Assembly (NCBI RefSeq): GCF_002934455.1
Contig: NZ_PTIR01000009.1
Coordinates: 1 to 64,000 of the forward strand
Source: Trinickia symbiotica
GTDB taxonomy: Bacteria; Pseudomonadota; Gammaproteobacteria; Burkholderiales; Burkholderiaceae
Direction: 5' to 3'
Length of the DNA: 64,000 nt
The notes under the pieces were generated by a model. The model saw only the letters and a list, made by a program, of their open reading frames with translations. It did not search any database and was not told where the DNA came from. Both the position numbers and the translations under genes were made by a program. Positions 37,258 to 46,727 of the stretch are shown piece by piece (within the stretch, counting starts at the first letter, position 1; each line of letters opens with the position of its first letter).

Positions 37258-38751
37258 ATGCATGACAAAAGTTTGACCGAGCTGGCGCGCGCGCTGGCCA
37301 CCAAAGAGATCTCCGCCGTCGAGCTCGCGCAGCACTACCTTGCGCGAATCGAGGCCGCGCGCGAGCTCAACGCGTTCGTCGAAGTCGAGCAGGAGCGCAC
37401 GCTCGAAGCCGCGCGTGCGGCCGATGCGCGGATCGCGGCCGGCAGCGCCGGGCCGCTGACGGGGGTACCCGTCGCGCACAAGGACGTGTTCGTCACGCGC
37501 GGCTGGCATTCGACGGCGGGCTCCAAGATGTTGGCCGGCTACGAGAGCCCGTTCGACGCGACCGTCGTCGAGCGTCTCGCGCGTGCCGGCATGGTGACGC
37601 TCGGCAAGACGAACATGGACGAGTTCGCGATGGGCTCGTCGAATGAGAATTCGGCGTTCGGGCCCGTGCGCAATCCTTGGGACACGCGAGCGGTGCCGGG
37701 CGGCTCATCGGGCGGCTCGGCCGCGGCCGTGGCCGCGAGACTCGCGCCCGCGGCGACCGCCACCGATACGGGCGGCTCCATTCGCCAGCCCGCCTCGTTC
37801 TCGGGGGTGACGGGGATCAAGCCGACCTACGGGCGCGTCTCGCGTTACGGGATGATCGCGTTCGCTTCGTCGCTCGACCAGGGCGGCCCCATGGCGGGAA
37901 GCGCGGCCGATTGCGCGCTTTTGCTGAACGCGATGGCCGGCTTCGATGAGCGCGATTCGACGAGCTTGCAGCGGCCCGACGAAGACTTCGCGCGTCATCT
38001 CGGCAAGACGTGGGGCGACGACGCAGCGGCGGGCAAGCCGCTCGCCGGCTTGCGCATCGGTCTGCCGAATGAGTATTTCGGCGCGGGCCTGGCGGATGAC
38101 GTGCGCGCGGCCATCGACGCGGCGCTCGCGCAGTACGAGGCGCTTGGCGCGACGCTCGTGCCCGTCTCGCTGCCGAAGACGGAGCTCTCGATTCCGGTCT
38201 ATTACGTGATCGCGCCGGCGGAAGCCTCGTCGAATCTCTCGCGGTTCGACGGCGTGCGTTACGGCCATCGCGCGGCCGAGTACCGCGATCTGCTCGACAT
38301 GTACAAGAAGTCGCGCGCCGAAGGGTTCGGGCCCGAAGTGAAGCGCCGAATTCTCGTCGGCACATACGTGCTTTCGCACGGCTATTACGACGCCTATTAC
38401 CTGCAGGCGCAAAAGATTCGCCGCATCATCGCGCAGGATTTCCAGGAGGCGTTCAAGGTCTGCGACGTCATCATGGGCCCCGTGGCGCCGACGGTCGCCT
38501 GGGATATCGGAGCGAAGGGCGACGACCCCGTGCAGATGTATCTCGCCGACATTTATACCCTCTCCGTGAGCCTGGCCGGCCTCCCCGGCATGAGCGTGCC
38601 GTGCGGCTTCGGCGGCACTGGCGGCGATGCAAAGCGGCCCGTCGGTCTGCAAATCATCGGCAACTATTTCAGCGAGGCGCGGATGCTGCAAGTCGCGGAT
38701 GCGTTCCAGCGCGTCACGACCTGGCATACGCAGTCCCCCGCAGGAGCTTGA
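37258..38751 (+). CDS. gatA: Asp/Glu-tRNA amidotransferase subunit A
   Basis: A 497-residue amidase subunit that releases ammonia from glutamine for transamidation of Glu-tRNA(Gln) or Asp-tRNA(Asn). The Ser-cisSer-Lys triad is visible: Lys in [10 protein letters not shown], and the two serines in the glycine/serine-rich [14 protein letters not shown] and [12 protein letters not shown] segments. Length is typical. It is the middle gene of gatCAB; gatB begins five bases after its stop. Confidence 0.97.
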   Translation: MHDKSLTELARALATKEISAVELAQHYLARIEAARELNAFVEVEQERTLEAARAADARIAAGSAGPLTGVPVAHKDVFVTRGWHSTAGSKMLAGYESPFDATVVERLARAGMVTLGKTNMDEFAMGSSNENSAFGPVRNPWDTRAVPGGSSGGSAAAVAARLAPAATATDTGGSIRQPASFSGVTGIKPTYGRVSRYGMIAFASSLDQGGPMAGSAADCALLLNAMAGFDERDSTSLQRPDEDFARHLGKTWGDDAAAGKPLAGLRIGLPNEYFGAGLADDVRAAIDAALAQYEALGATLVPVSLPKTELSIPVYYVIAPAEASSNLSRFDGVRYGHRAAEYRDLLDMYKKSRAEGFGPEVKRRILVGTYVLSHGYYDAYYLQAQKIRRIIAQDFQEAFKVCDVIMGPVAPTVAWDIGAKGDDPVQMYLADIYTLSVSLAGLPGMSVPCGFGGTGGDAKRPVGLQIIGNYFSEARMLQVADAFQRVTTWHTQSPAGA

Positions 38752-38756
38752 ACCCT

Positions 38757-40232
38757 ATGTCGCAATGGGAAGTCGTAATCGGTCTCGAGACGCACGCGCA
38801 ACTGTCGACGGACTCGAAAATTTTCTCGGGCGCGTCGACGCGCTTCGGCGCCGAGCCGAACACGCAGGCATGCGCCGTCGATCTCGCGCTGCCGGGCGTG
38901 TTGCCCGTGCTGAATCGCGGTGCCGTCGAGCGTGCGATCCGCCTCGGCCTCGCGATCGGCGCGACGGTCGCGCCGCGCAGCATCTTCGCGCGCAAGAATT
39001 ATTTCTACCCCGATCTGCCGAAGGGCTATCAGATCAGCCAGTACGAAATACCCGTCGTGCAAGGCGGTAGCGTCACGATCCAGGTCCCCGCCAACGAAAA
39101 GGCGGGCACGCAAGCGTACGAAAAGACGATCCATCTCACGCGCGCGCACCTCGAAGAGGATGCAGGCAAGTCGTTGCACGAGGACTTCGCGGGCATGAGC
39201 GGCATCGACCTGAACCGTGCGGGCACGCCGCTGCTCGAGATCGTCACCGAGCCCGACATGCGCAGCGCGGCCGAGGCCGTCGCGTACGCGAAGGCCCTGC
39301 ATGCGCTCGTCGTTTGGCTCGGCATCTGCGACGGCAACATGCAGGAAGGGTCCTTTCGCTGCGACGCGAACGTGTCGGTGCGTCCGGTCGGCCAGAAGGA
39401 GTTCGGCACGCGCGCGGAGATCAAGAACCTGAACTCGTTCCGCTTCCTCGAGGAGGCGATTCAGTACGAAGTGCGCCGCCAGATCGAGCTGATCGAGGAC
39501 GGCGGCACGGTCGTGCAGGAAACGCGCCTTTACGATCCTGATAAGCGCGAGACGCGCTCGATGCGCAGCAAGGAAGATGCGCACGATTACCGCTATTTCC
39601 CCGATCCCGACCTGATGCCGCTCGTCATCGATGCGGGCTGGATCGAGCGCGTGCAGGGAGAAATGCCGGAACTGCCGGCGGCAATGCAGCAGCGCTTCGT
39701 CGAGCAATACGGCGTGACGGCCTATGACGCATCGGTGCTCACGTCGAGCAAGGCAATGGCAGGCTACTTCGAGGCGGTCGTCGCAAAGACGGGCGCGGCT
39801 CAAGCAAAGATGGCGGCGAACTGGCTGATGGGCGAAGTATCGTCGCAGCTCAATCGCGACGGCCTCGACATCGAGCAAAGCCCCGTTTCGGCCGCGCAAC
39901 TGGCGCTGGTCTTGCAACGGATTGCCGACGGAACGATCTCGAACAAGATCGCAAAGGAAGTATTCCTCGCGATGTGGGAAGAGAAGGCGACGGACGAAGG
40001 CGCGGCCGACCGCATCATCGAGGCGAAGGGCCTGAAGCAGATCTCGGATACGGGCGCGCTCGAGGCGATCATCGACGAGGTGCTCGCCGCGAACCCGAAG
40101 TCGGTCGACGAATATCGTGCCGGCAAGGAGAAGGCATTCAACGCGCTCATTGGCCAGGCGATGAAGGCGACCAAAGGCAAGGCCAATCCGCAGCAGGTGG
40201 GCGAGCTCTTGAAGAAGAAGCTGTCGTCCTGA
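38757..40232 (+). CDS. gatB: Asp/Glu-tRNA amidotransferase subunit B
   Basis: A 491-residue kinase/amidotransferase subunit that activates the misacylated tRNA and uses ammonia from GatA. It begins [20 protein letters not shown] and has the conserved [14 protein letters not shown] and [11 protein letters not shown] segments, [13 protein letters not shown], and a C-terminal YqeY-like tRNA-binding domain ending [11 protein letters not shown] at 38757 sits five bases after gatA with AGGAGC overlapping the gatA end. Confidence 0.97.
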   Translation: MSQWEVVIGLETHAQLSTDSKIFSGASTRFGAEPNTQACAVDLALPGVLPVLNRGAVERAIRLGLAIGATVAPRSIFARKNYFYPDLPKGYQISQYEIPVVQGGSVTIQVPANEKAGTQAYEKTIHLTRAHLEEDAGKSLHEDFAGMSGIDLNRAGTPLLEIVTEPDMRSAAEAVAYAKALHALVVWLGICDGNMQEGSFRCDANVSVRPVGQKEFGTRAEIKNLNSFRFLEEAIQYEVRRQIELIEDGGTVVQETRLYDPDKRETRSMRSKEDAHDYRYFPDPDLMPLVIDAGWIERVQGEMPELPAAMQQRFVEQYGVTAYDASVLTSSKAMAGYFEAVVAKTGAAQAKMAANWLMGEVSSQLNRDGLDIEQSPVSAAQLALVLQRIADGTISNKIAKEVFLAMWEEKATDEGAADRIIEAKGLKQISDTGALEAIIDEVLAANPKSVDEYRAGKEKAFNALIGQAMKATKGKANPQQVGELLKKKLSS

Positions 40233-40360
40233 ACAAGGCGGTCGTGACGCCACGGCATGTTCACCCTCGATTGCGGGCTTGCGAACGTGCGTTGCCGGCC
40301 GCAGCGCAGGAGGGTGGGCCGCTGCGAGTGAACAAGCCCTGGACGAAAGGACAGCACCGC

Positions 40361-41200
40361 ATGATGAAACAGGCGCATCTCGACGATTTCCGCATTCCGT
40401 TCTTTGAAAACGGCAAGAAGGCTCACGCGTTTGCGCTCGATGATTTCGATACCCGCGCGAAGCCTTTTTCGGCGGGCTCGAAGTCGGCCGATCGCGAGCG
40501 CCTCGCCGAGTTGGCCGTGCGGCTCGACGAGCTGCAGGAGCGCTTGCATGCGCAGCGCCGCGAGCGCGTGCTGCTGATCCTGCAGGGGATGGATACGAGC
40601 GGCAAGGACGGCACGATCCGCGCCGTCTTCCATGAAACCGATCCGCTCGGACTGCGGATTACGTCATTTCGCGCACCGACGCTCGATGAGGCCGCGCACG
40701 ACTTTCTTTGGCGCGTCCATCGCTATGCGCCCGCGGCCGGCGAGCTCGCGATCTTCAATCGCAGTCACTACGAGGATGTGCTCGTGCCGCGCGTGCTGGG
40801 CCAGCTCACGGATGCCGAGCTCGCATGCCGCTATCAGCATATTCGGCATTTCGAGGCGTTGCTTGCCGATTCAGGCACGGCGATCGTCAAATGTTTTCTG
40901 CATATATCGAAGGATGAGCAGCGCCGGCGCTTGCAGGCGCGCATCGATGATTCCACCAAGCACTGGAAGTTCGACCTCTCCGACCTGGAAGCGAGGCAGC
41001 ATTGGGACGCCTATCAAGCGGCCTATCGCGACGCGCTCGCGGCGACATCGACCGAGCGTGCGCCGTGGTACGTCGTTCCGGCCGACTCGAAGTCGCATCG
41101 GAATGTAATGGTGGCAACGCTGCTCTTGCGCTTGCTCGAAGGCCTCAAGCTCGAATACCCGCCGGCGAAGGAATCGCTGAAGGGCGTCACGGTTGCTTGA
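40361..41200 (+). CDS. Polyphosphate kinase 2 family protein
   Basis: A 279-residue phosphotransferase that uses polyphosphate to phosphorylate nucleotides. The Walker A-like loop is GMDTSGKDGTIR (76-87), the Walker B segment with the lid region is FNRSHYEDVLVPRVLG, and FLHISKDEQRRRLQARIDD follows. Length fits single-domain PPK2 enzymes of the AMP/ADP-phosphorylating classes; the class cannot be fixed here. The ATG at 40361 has AAGGA ten bases upstream; a GTG at 40330 is an alternative. It lies 128 bp after gatB and 28 bp before xth. Confidence 0.9.
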   Translation: MMKQAHLDDFRIPFFENGKKAHAFALDDFDTRAKPFSAGSKSADRERLAELAVRLDELQERLHAQRRERVLLILQGMDTSGKDGTIRAVFHETDPLGLRITSFRAPTLDEAAHDFLWRVHRYAPAAGELAIFNRSHYEDVLVPRVLGQLTDAELACRYQHIRHFEALLADSGTAIVKCFLHISKDEQRRRLQARIDDSTKHWKFDLSDLEARQHWDAYQAAYRDALAATSTERAPWYVVPADSKSHRNVMVATLLLRLLEGLKLEYPPAKESLKGVTVA

Positions 41201-41228
41201 ACGAACAAAAGAGGAACGGGAAAATACC

Positions 41229-42005
41229 ATGCTGCGAGTCATCACCGCCAATTTGAACGGTATTCGCTCCGCCGCGAAGAAAGGCTTTTTCGAATGGTTC
41301 GGACAACAAAACGCCGATATCGTCTGCGTGCAGGAAGTGAAGTGCTCGCAAGACGACATGACGCCCGAGTTCCTGGCTCCGCACGGCTTCACCGGCTATT
41401 TTCAGCATGCGGTCAAGAAGGGCTACAGCGGCGCGGGGCTTTACACGCGTCACAAGCCTGACGACGTCATCATCGGCTTCGGCAGCGAGGAGTTCGATCC
41501 GGAGGGGCGGTACGTCGAGGCGCGTTTCGGGAAGCTCTCGATCGTATCGGTCTATGTTCCGTCAGGATCGAGCGGCGAAGATCGGCAGCAGGCCAAGTAC
41601 CGTTTCATGGACGAGTTCATGCCACATCTCGCGGCGCTCAAGAAGGAGCGCGAGGTCGTTCTTTGCGGGGACGTGAATATCGTCCACAAGGAAATCGACA
41701 TCAAGAACTGGAAGAGCAACCAGAAGAATTCGGGCTGCCTCCCCGAGGAGCGCGCATGGCTGACGAAGCTATTCGACGACGTCGGTTACGTCGACGTCTT
41801 CCGCACGCTCGATCCGCGACCCGAACAGTACACCTGGTGGAGCAATCGCGGGCAGGCCTATGCGAAGAACGTCGGGTGGCGGATCGACTATCAGATCGCG
41901 ACGCCTGAAATCGCGGGCAAGGCGAAGGGCACCTCTATCTTTCGCGACATTAAGTTTAGCGACCACGCGCCGTTGACAGTCGATTACGAGCACGAAGTGA
42001 AGTAA
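41229..42005 (+). CDS. xth: Exodeoxyribonuclease III
   Basis: A 258-residue AP endonuclease/3'-5' exonuclease of base-excision repair. Signatures of the Mg-dependent exonuclease family are present: ITANLNGIRSAAKKGFFEW, IVCVQEVKCSQDD with the metal-binding glutamate, YSGAGLYTR, VVLCGDVNIVHKEIDI, and the catalytic WRIDYQIATP and SDHAPLTVDYE. Length matches XthA-type enzymes. The start at 41229 follows GGGAAAATACC. It ends at a strong terminator shared with the converging EamA gene. Confidence 0.96.
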   Translation: MLRVITANLNGIRSAAKKGFFEWFGQQNADIVCVQEVKCSQDDMTPEFLAPHGFTGYFQHAVKKGYSGAGLYTRHKPDDVIIGFGSEEFDPEGRYVEARFGKLSIVSVYVPSGSSGEDRQQAKYRFMDEFMPHLAALKKEREVVLCGDVNIVHKEIDIKNWKSNQKNSGCLPEERAWLTKLFDDVGYVDVFRTLDPRPEQYTWWSNRGQAYAKNVGWRIDYQIATPEIAGKAKGTSIFRDIKFSDHAPLTVDYEHEVK

Positions 42006-42030
42006 AAACGAGCGGGGCTCCCGCTCGTTT
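42006..42030. terminator. Terminator between xth and the EamA gene
   Basis: An 11-bp perfect stem, AAACGAGCGGG (42006-42016) with its complement at 42020-42030, closed by GCT. A-runs on the left and T's on the right let it serve both converging genes. Confidence 0.85.
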
Positions 42031-42042
42031 GCGGCATCCAGG

Positions 42043-42948
42043 CTAGCGATTCCGTTCTGTCGATGTCCGTTCCCGCGGACGGAAAGCGCCGACGATGCGC
42101 TCACCGAGTACACTCGCGGCGAGGCCTGCCATGACGAGCGCCGCACCGGCCATTTGAGCCGCCGACAACGCTTCGCCTAGCAGCAGCGATGCTGAGGCAA
42201 GGCCGACGATCGGCACGAGCAGCGAAAATGGAGCGACTTCCCCGACCGGATGGCGCGAAAGCAGGCGGCTCCACAGTCCATAGCCGAGCAACGTGGCCAC
42301 GAACGCAAGATAAGCAACGGCGAAGATCGACGACGGCCCGATGCCGGATAGCGCCGCGACGATGCGCTCGCGGCCTTCGAACAGGTAGGAGAGCGCGAGA
42401 AACGGTAGCGGCGGGATGAGGCTCGCCCACACGATAAAGCCGACCAGATCGACTTTGCCGATCTTCTTCGCGACGATATTGCCGAGCCCCCACGATGCCG
42501 CCGCGCAAAGTGTCAGGACGAAACCGGCCGCTGTCATCGCCTGGCCGCCTTGCAACGCAATGACCGCCAGACCGGCGGCTGCGACGAAAAGGCCCACGAT
42601 GTTTTGCGCACGCATCCGCTCGTGGAGGAGCCACCGTGCGAATAACAATGTGAAAAAGGCCTGAGCCTGCAGCACCAGCGACGCGAGCCCTGCCGGCATG
42701 CCGACGTTCATTGCTGAAAAAAGGAACGCGAACTGCCCGAACGAGATCGTGAGCCCGTAAGCGAAGAGCCAACGCCATGCCACTTTCGGCCGCTTGACGA
42801 AAAATACGGCCGGAACGGCCGCCACGGCGAAACGCAAGGCGCCGAGCAGCATCGGCGGCACACCGTGCAGACCGACCTTGATCACGACAAAGTTCACGCC
42901 CCACACCAACACGACGACGAGTGCAAGCAGCAAATCCTTCGGCGACAT
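42043..42948 (-). CDS. EamA-family transporter
   Basis: A 301-residue integral membrane protein with ten predicted helices in two EamA repeats, the first starting LLLALVVVLVWGVNFVVIKVGL and the second LTLCAAASWGLGNIVAKKIG. Members of the drug/metabolite transporter superfamily of this size (YedA/RhaT-like; the sequence is close in look to the O-acetylserine/cysteine exporter EamA) expel amino acids or small metabolites. The substrate is unknown. The final 20 residues are basic and cytoplasmic. Confidence 0.9.
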   Translation of the reverse strand: MSPKDLLLALVVVLVWGVNFVVIKVGLHGVPPMLLGALRFAVAAVPAVFFVKRPKVAWRWLFAYGLTISFGQFAFLFSAMNVGMPAGLASLVLQAQAFFTLLFARWLLHERMRAQNIVGLFVAAAGLAVIALQGGQAMTAAGFVLTLCAAASWGLGNIVAKKIGKVDLVGFIVWASLIPPLPFLALSYLFEGRERIVAALSGIGPSSIFAVAYLAFVATLLGYGLWSRLLSRHPVGEVAPFSLLVPIVGLASASLLLGEALSAAQMAGAALVMAGLAASVLGERIVGAFRPRERTSTERNR

Positions 42949-43095
42949 TGTGCGGCCCCTTCATTGGCTGAAGGGGAGAGTGTAGCCTGTCGCCCTGATT
43001 CTCGAATGGCCCGATGACGGTGTGCTGCTGGCTTTCCGCTGACGGTCGCTCTTGGATTCGACCTTGAGCGACCGCAGCGGCGACGAGGCTTGTTA

Positions 43096-44820
43096 TCAGT
43101 CGCCGCTCAAAGGCGAGTCGCGGCTTTCGATGAACCGCTGCAGGAAGGCATGCCGCGGTGCGTCGCGGTTCCACGACGTGTAAGGGGTCGTCCTGATCAC
43201 TTGCTGGGCAAGCCCGTCTTGCTCCTCTCTTACGGCGGGCCAATTGGGCGGCGTAAGAAGGTTTGGTTTGCGCGTCAATCCCAGCGCGGAAAAATACATG
43301 AGCGGATTCTCTGCTTGGCGACGGTTCGGGTTGCCCGTTCGCACAAATTGGGCGATATACGTCGAGAACGCCTGCGACACCTTGTAGTCTTCGGGCCGCC
43401 ATGCATATCGCGGCCGCTTGTCGAGGTTGCCGAGCGCATATTCGATCTCCGCGCTGTGTACCGCACCGATGGTCGGTTTCGGCCCGTGTTGTTGTTCTGT
43501 ACCGACCTCGACTTCGGGCGGACGGATATGCGCGTAATGGTAGAAGTAGACGGGTGCGCGACCGGTGCGCCGATGCAAGTCCATCCACCGCCATGTGCTG
43601 TGACCCACGAATAAGTCGGTCGCGAGTGCGGTGCCCGAGCGCATCACTTCGTCATCGTCTTTGCCGGGATAGAACGCCAAGGCTCCGTTGGCTTCATCAC
43701 GGAATAGCTCGCCGATGGAAGCACGCCAGTTCTCGGGCGTTGGCGTCGCGCCGCCCAGCACCTGGTCGAAGTGGCCCTCTTGCGAATTGACGCCAAGCAA
43801 CAGGGGCACCGGCGCCTGTCTGCCGCTCGCAAAAATTGATTCTGGGGACTCGGGGAGAAAATGGCCGTCGACATGAGGCCAGAATCGGTAGATTGGCTTG
43901 GCGGTCTCGGCCGTGGCGTCCAGCAATGTACTTGCAGGCAACGCGCGTAGTTGGTTCAACGAAGTGGCGCCGACGCGCTCGGCAAGATAGCCGGCCGCAC
44001 GTTCGGCTTCTTCGCGAGACCACGGTCTGAGCGGCGCGAATGCGGCGCCGCTTTCGCCGATCGCGCGAGCAAAGAGACCACGCGATAAAGGCGAGGCCAT
44101 ATGCGCGCTGACCGAGATCGAGCCCGCTGAGTTGCCCGCTATGGTCACCTGCTCCGGATCGCCGCCGAACTGAGCGATGTTGTCCCGCACCCAGCGCAAT
44201 GCGGCGACCTGGTCCAGCAGCCCATAATTGCCGGCCGTGCCGTGCGGCGACTCGCGAGCCGCTTCCGGTGGCGCGAGAAATCCAAAAACGCCCAGCCGAT
44301 AGTTGACGGTCACCACGACGAGCCTGCGCGCCGCGAAATTCTCGCCGTCGTAGCGGCCTTCGGAGCCGTCGCCGCCGATGAAACCACCGCCATGAAAGTA
44401 GACGAGGACCGGGCGCTTGCCTTCTCGTGCGTCTTGCCCGGGCGCCGGCGCCCAGACATTGAGATAAAGACAGTCCTCGCTCATCTCCTTCGAGCGGAAC
44501 ACGGGCCTAAATGGCGACGACTGCATGCAGCGAGGACCGAATTCGCGCGCGTCCCGCACGCCGGCCCACCGACCCACGGGCTGCGGCTCGCGCCAGCGAA
44601 GTTCGCCGATGGGCGGCGCGGCATAGGGAATGCCGCGAAACACATGCAAATCGGTATTGCCGACGCGGATACGCTCGCCCTGGACAACGCCTTCGTTCAA
44701 CCGGACCTCGGCTGAGGGAGACGTGGGGAGCGCGCCCGCCGCGTTGGGCAGCGTGCAAATCAGCGATAGGGCGGCTGCAGCGGCCGTACGGCGCACAACT
44801 CGACTGACGATGAATCTCAT
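43096..44820 (-). CDS. Secreted type-B carboxylesterase (copy 1 of 3)
   Basis: A 574-residue carboxylesterase of the para-nitrobenzyl esterase/cholinesterase family. A signal peptide (residues 1-30) is followed by the complete catalytic machinery: the oxyanion loop FHGGGF (142-147), Ser231 in GNSAG, Glu348 in NSQEGHF and His455 in GAVHSAEIEY. AAGGAGG lies eight bases before the ATG at 44820. It is the last of three tandem paralogues on this strand and retains every active-site residue. Its upstream region shares a conserved segment with that of copy 3. Confidence 0.92.
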   Translation of the reverse strand: MRFIVSRVVRRTAAAAALSLICTLPNAAGALPTSPSAEVRLNEGVVQGERIRVGNTDLHVFRGIPYAAPPIGELRWREPQPVGRWAGVRDAREFGPRCMQSSPFRPVFRSKEMSEDCLYLNVWAPAPGQDAREGKRPVLVYFHGGGFIGGDGSEGRYDGENFAARRLVVVTVNYRLGVFGFLAPPEAARESPHGTAGNYGLLDQVAALRWVRDNIAQFGGDPEQVTIAGNSAGSISVSAHMASPLSRGLFARAIGESGAAFAPLRPWSREEAERAAGYLAERVGATSLNQLRALPASTLLDATAETAKPIYRFWPHVDGHFLPESPESIFASGRQAPVPLLLGVNSQEGHFDQVLGGATPTPENWRASIGELFRDEANGALAFYPGKDDDEVMRSGTALATDLFVGHSTWRWMDLHRRTGRAPVYFYHYAHIRPPEVEVGTEQQHGPKPTIGAVHSAEIEYALGNLDKRPRYAWRPEDYKVSQAFSTYIAQFVRTGNPNRRQAENPLMYFSALGLTRKPNLLTPPNWPAVREEQDGLAQQVIRTTPYTSWNRDAPRHAFLQRFIESRDSPLSGD

Positions 44821-44874
44821 CTTTTTGCCTCCTTGGTGATGGGGCGCCATGTTCGCGACAATGGCACTTCGTGG

Positions 44875-44932
44875 GAGGCTTTCATCGTCTTACCGATCGA
44901 TTTCGAGATCGTCTCTTTATTAAGAATCAGAC
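44875..44932 (-). promoter_or_regulatory. Conserved upstream segment of esterase copy 1
   Basis: This 58-bp segment, 55-112 bases before the copy 1 start, aligns with 48625-48683 upstream of copy 3 at roughly two thirds identity. Conserved blocks include GAGGC at the gene-proximal end and an AT-rich GATTCTTAATA-like block at the distal end. It probably holds the promoter or operator duplicated with the gene. Confidence 0.4.
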
Positions 44933-44979
44933 CAATTTACGGATCGCGTCGTTCTGGACACGAGCGTTTGCGTCGCACT

Positions 44980-46632
44980 TCAACGGGCGAGCGCGCCGGC
45001 CTTTCTTACTGCGTAGCTGGCTTCCAAGAGAGCATGCCGGGCGTCGACATCTTGAGCGGCCCTTTGCTTATCAGCGCCAATCGCATGCCGCAAACTGCCC
45101 TCGCGAGTGTCCTGTACGGCGGGCCACGTTGGCAGTCCGGCGCGGTTTGGATTGCCGTCTTTGATGAATTGTTCGACATGGCCCGAGAAGACGCGCGAAA
45201 TCTCTCGGTCATCGGCGCTCCAAGGATACGAGGGACGACTGTCGAGGTTGTCGAGTGCGAAAAGAGCCTCCTTCGCATTCCAGGGGCGGACTACAGGATC
45301 CGGGAAGTCTTCTTCGTTCGGGGCGATAGGGTGCCGATGGGTATAGCCATAAAAATAGATTCGAGCGAGACTCGTCTGCCGATGCCTGGTCATCCAGCGC
45401 CGCGCCGAATGGCCCACCCACTCATCGCCGGCCAAGGCGGAAGCGGATCGCTTGATCTCTTCTTCGCTTTGGCCCGGATAGAGCGCATGCGCCTCACCGG
45501 ATCGATCGCCGAAGCGTTCCTTGAGCACATGCTGCCAGTTTTGTGGCGTTGGCGCGGCGCCTTTGAGCGCCATATCATGGTGGCCGACGTATAAATCGGA
45601 GCCGACGAGGAGCGGCACGTGGGCCTGCGAGCCGCTGGCAAAGATGCCGCCCGGCGCTTTGGGCAAGAACCGGCCGTCGACGGACGGCCAGAATGCAATT
45701 GCGGGGTGCCCCGTCAACCCCGTGACGGCAAGAATCGAATCGGCCGGGGCAGCTCGCAGCGATTCGACCGACGTTCTTCCCGACGTCCACGAAAATACGG
45801 TCGACAAGGCTCGGGCCAGGTCACGTGGAAGCGCGAGTTGAGGCCTGAACGCGCCGCCACTGAAGCCGACGGCACGGGCGAAAAGGCCGCGGGACAACGG
45901 TGAGGCCATATGGGTGCTCACGGAAAATGCGCCGGCCGAATCGCCGGCGATCGTCACCTGCGCGGGATCCCCGCCAAATGCAGCGATGTTATCCCGGACC
46001 CATTCGAGAGCCGCGTGCTGATCGAGCAGGCCGTAATTCCCGGCCGTGCCATGGGGAGATTCACTTTCGAGTTCCGGCAGAGCGAGGAAGCCGAATGCGC
46101 CTAGGCGGTAATTGAGGGTGACCGTGACGATGCCGCGTGCGGCGAGGTTGCCGCCGTCGTAGCGCGGCTCCGAGCCGTCTCCGACGTCGAAGTTGCCGCC
46201 GTGGAAGTAAACGAGCACGGGCAGCTTTTTTTCCTGACCGGATGCCGGCGTCCAGACGTTGAGGTAAAGGCAGTCCTCGCTCATCTGAGCAGAACGGAAC
46301 GTGATCTCGTAGGGTGGCGCCTGCATGCAGCGCGGCCCGAATTCGATGGCGCGGCGCACGCCGGCCCATCGCTCGACCGGCTTCGGCTCGCGCCAGCGCA
46401 ACGTGCCGATCGGGGGAGCCGCATAGGGAATCCCGAGAAACACGCGCAGGTCCGTCTCGCCGACACGCATTCGCTTGCCTTCGATCGTTCCATTGACGAG
46501 TGGTACTTCAAGCGATGGCTGCGCGGTCATCGCGCTCGCAGCGCAGGGAAGCATCAAAAAAAACGATACGGTCACTGCGGCTGCGACTATTGCGGCAAAG
46601 CGCCCTGCGGCGCGCCCCAGGGCGAGTTTCAT
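44980..46632 (-). CDS. Carboxylesterase paralogue with altered active site (copy 2 of 3)
   Basis: A 550-residue secreted protein homologous to its two neighbours; a signal peptide spans residues 1-34. Ser232 in GDSAG is kept, but the catalytic glutamate of the NSQEGHF motif aligns with Val349 (GSDLYVGHHDM) and the catalytic histidine of GAVHSAE aligns with Asn452 (RPWNAKE). The oxyanion loop also reads HGGNF instead of HGGGF. By family knowledge the Ser-Glu-His triad is needed for hydrolysis, so this copy is probably inactive or catalytically different. The frame is intact and GGAG precedes the start, so it is a maintained gene rather than a pseudogene. It lacks the upstream segment shared by copies 1 and 3. 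Confidence 0.88.
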   Translation of the reverse strand: MKLALGRAAGRFAAIVAAAVTVSFFLMLPCAASAMTAQPSLEVPLVNGTIEGKRMRVGETDLRVFLGIPYAAPPIGTLRWREPKPVERWAGVRRAIEFGPRCMQAPPYEITFRSAQMSEDCLYLNVWTPASGQEKKLPVLVYFHGGNFDVGDGSEPRYDGGNLAARGIVTVTLNYRLGAFGFLALPELESESPHGTAGNYGLLDQHAALEWVRDNIAAFGGDPAQVTIAGDSAGAFSVSTHMASPLSRGLFARAVGFSGGAFRPQLALPRDLARALSTVFSWTSGRTSVESLRAAPADSILAVTGLTGHPAIAFWPSVDGRFLPKAPGGIFASGSQAHVPLLVGSDLYVGHHDMALKGAAPTPQNWQHVLKERFGDRSGEAHALYPGQSEEEIKRSASALAGDEWVGHSARRWMTRHRQTSLARIYFYGYTHRHPIAPNEEDFPDPVVRPWNAKEALFALDNLDSRPSYPWSADDREISRVFSGHVEQFIKDGNPNRAGLPTWPAVQDTREGSLRHAIGADKQRAAQDVDARHALLEASYAVRKAGALAR

Positions 46633-46727
46633 TGACTGGCTCCAGCTATTGAGTCGTGCTTCTCGAAGAGAGACGCGCATTCCGGATCGAACCGAGCGGC
46701 GAGGCGGAATGCGCGCGACGGCAAGCC

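Noticed and set aside
44833-45594. 253-codon plus-strand frame through esterase copy 2
   Set aside because: It runs antisense to a well-supported gene and shows no domain.
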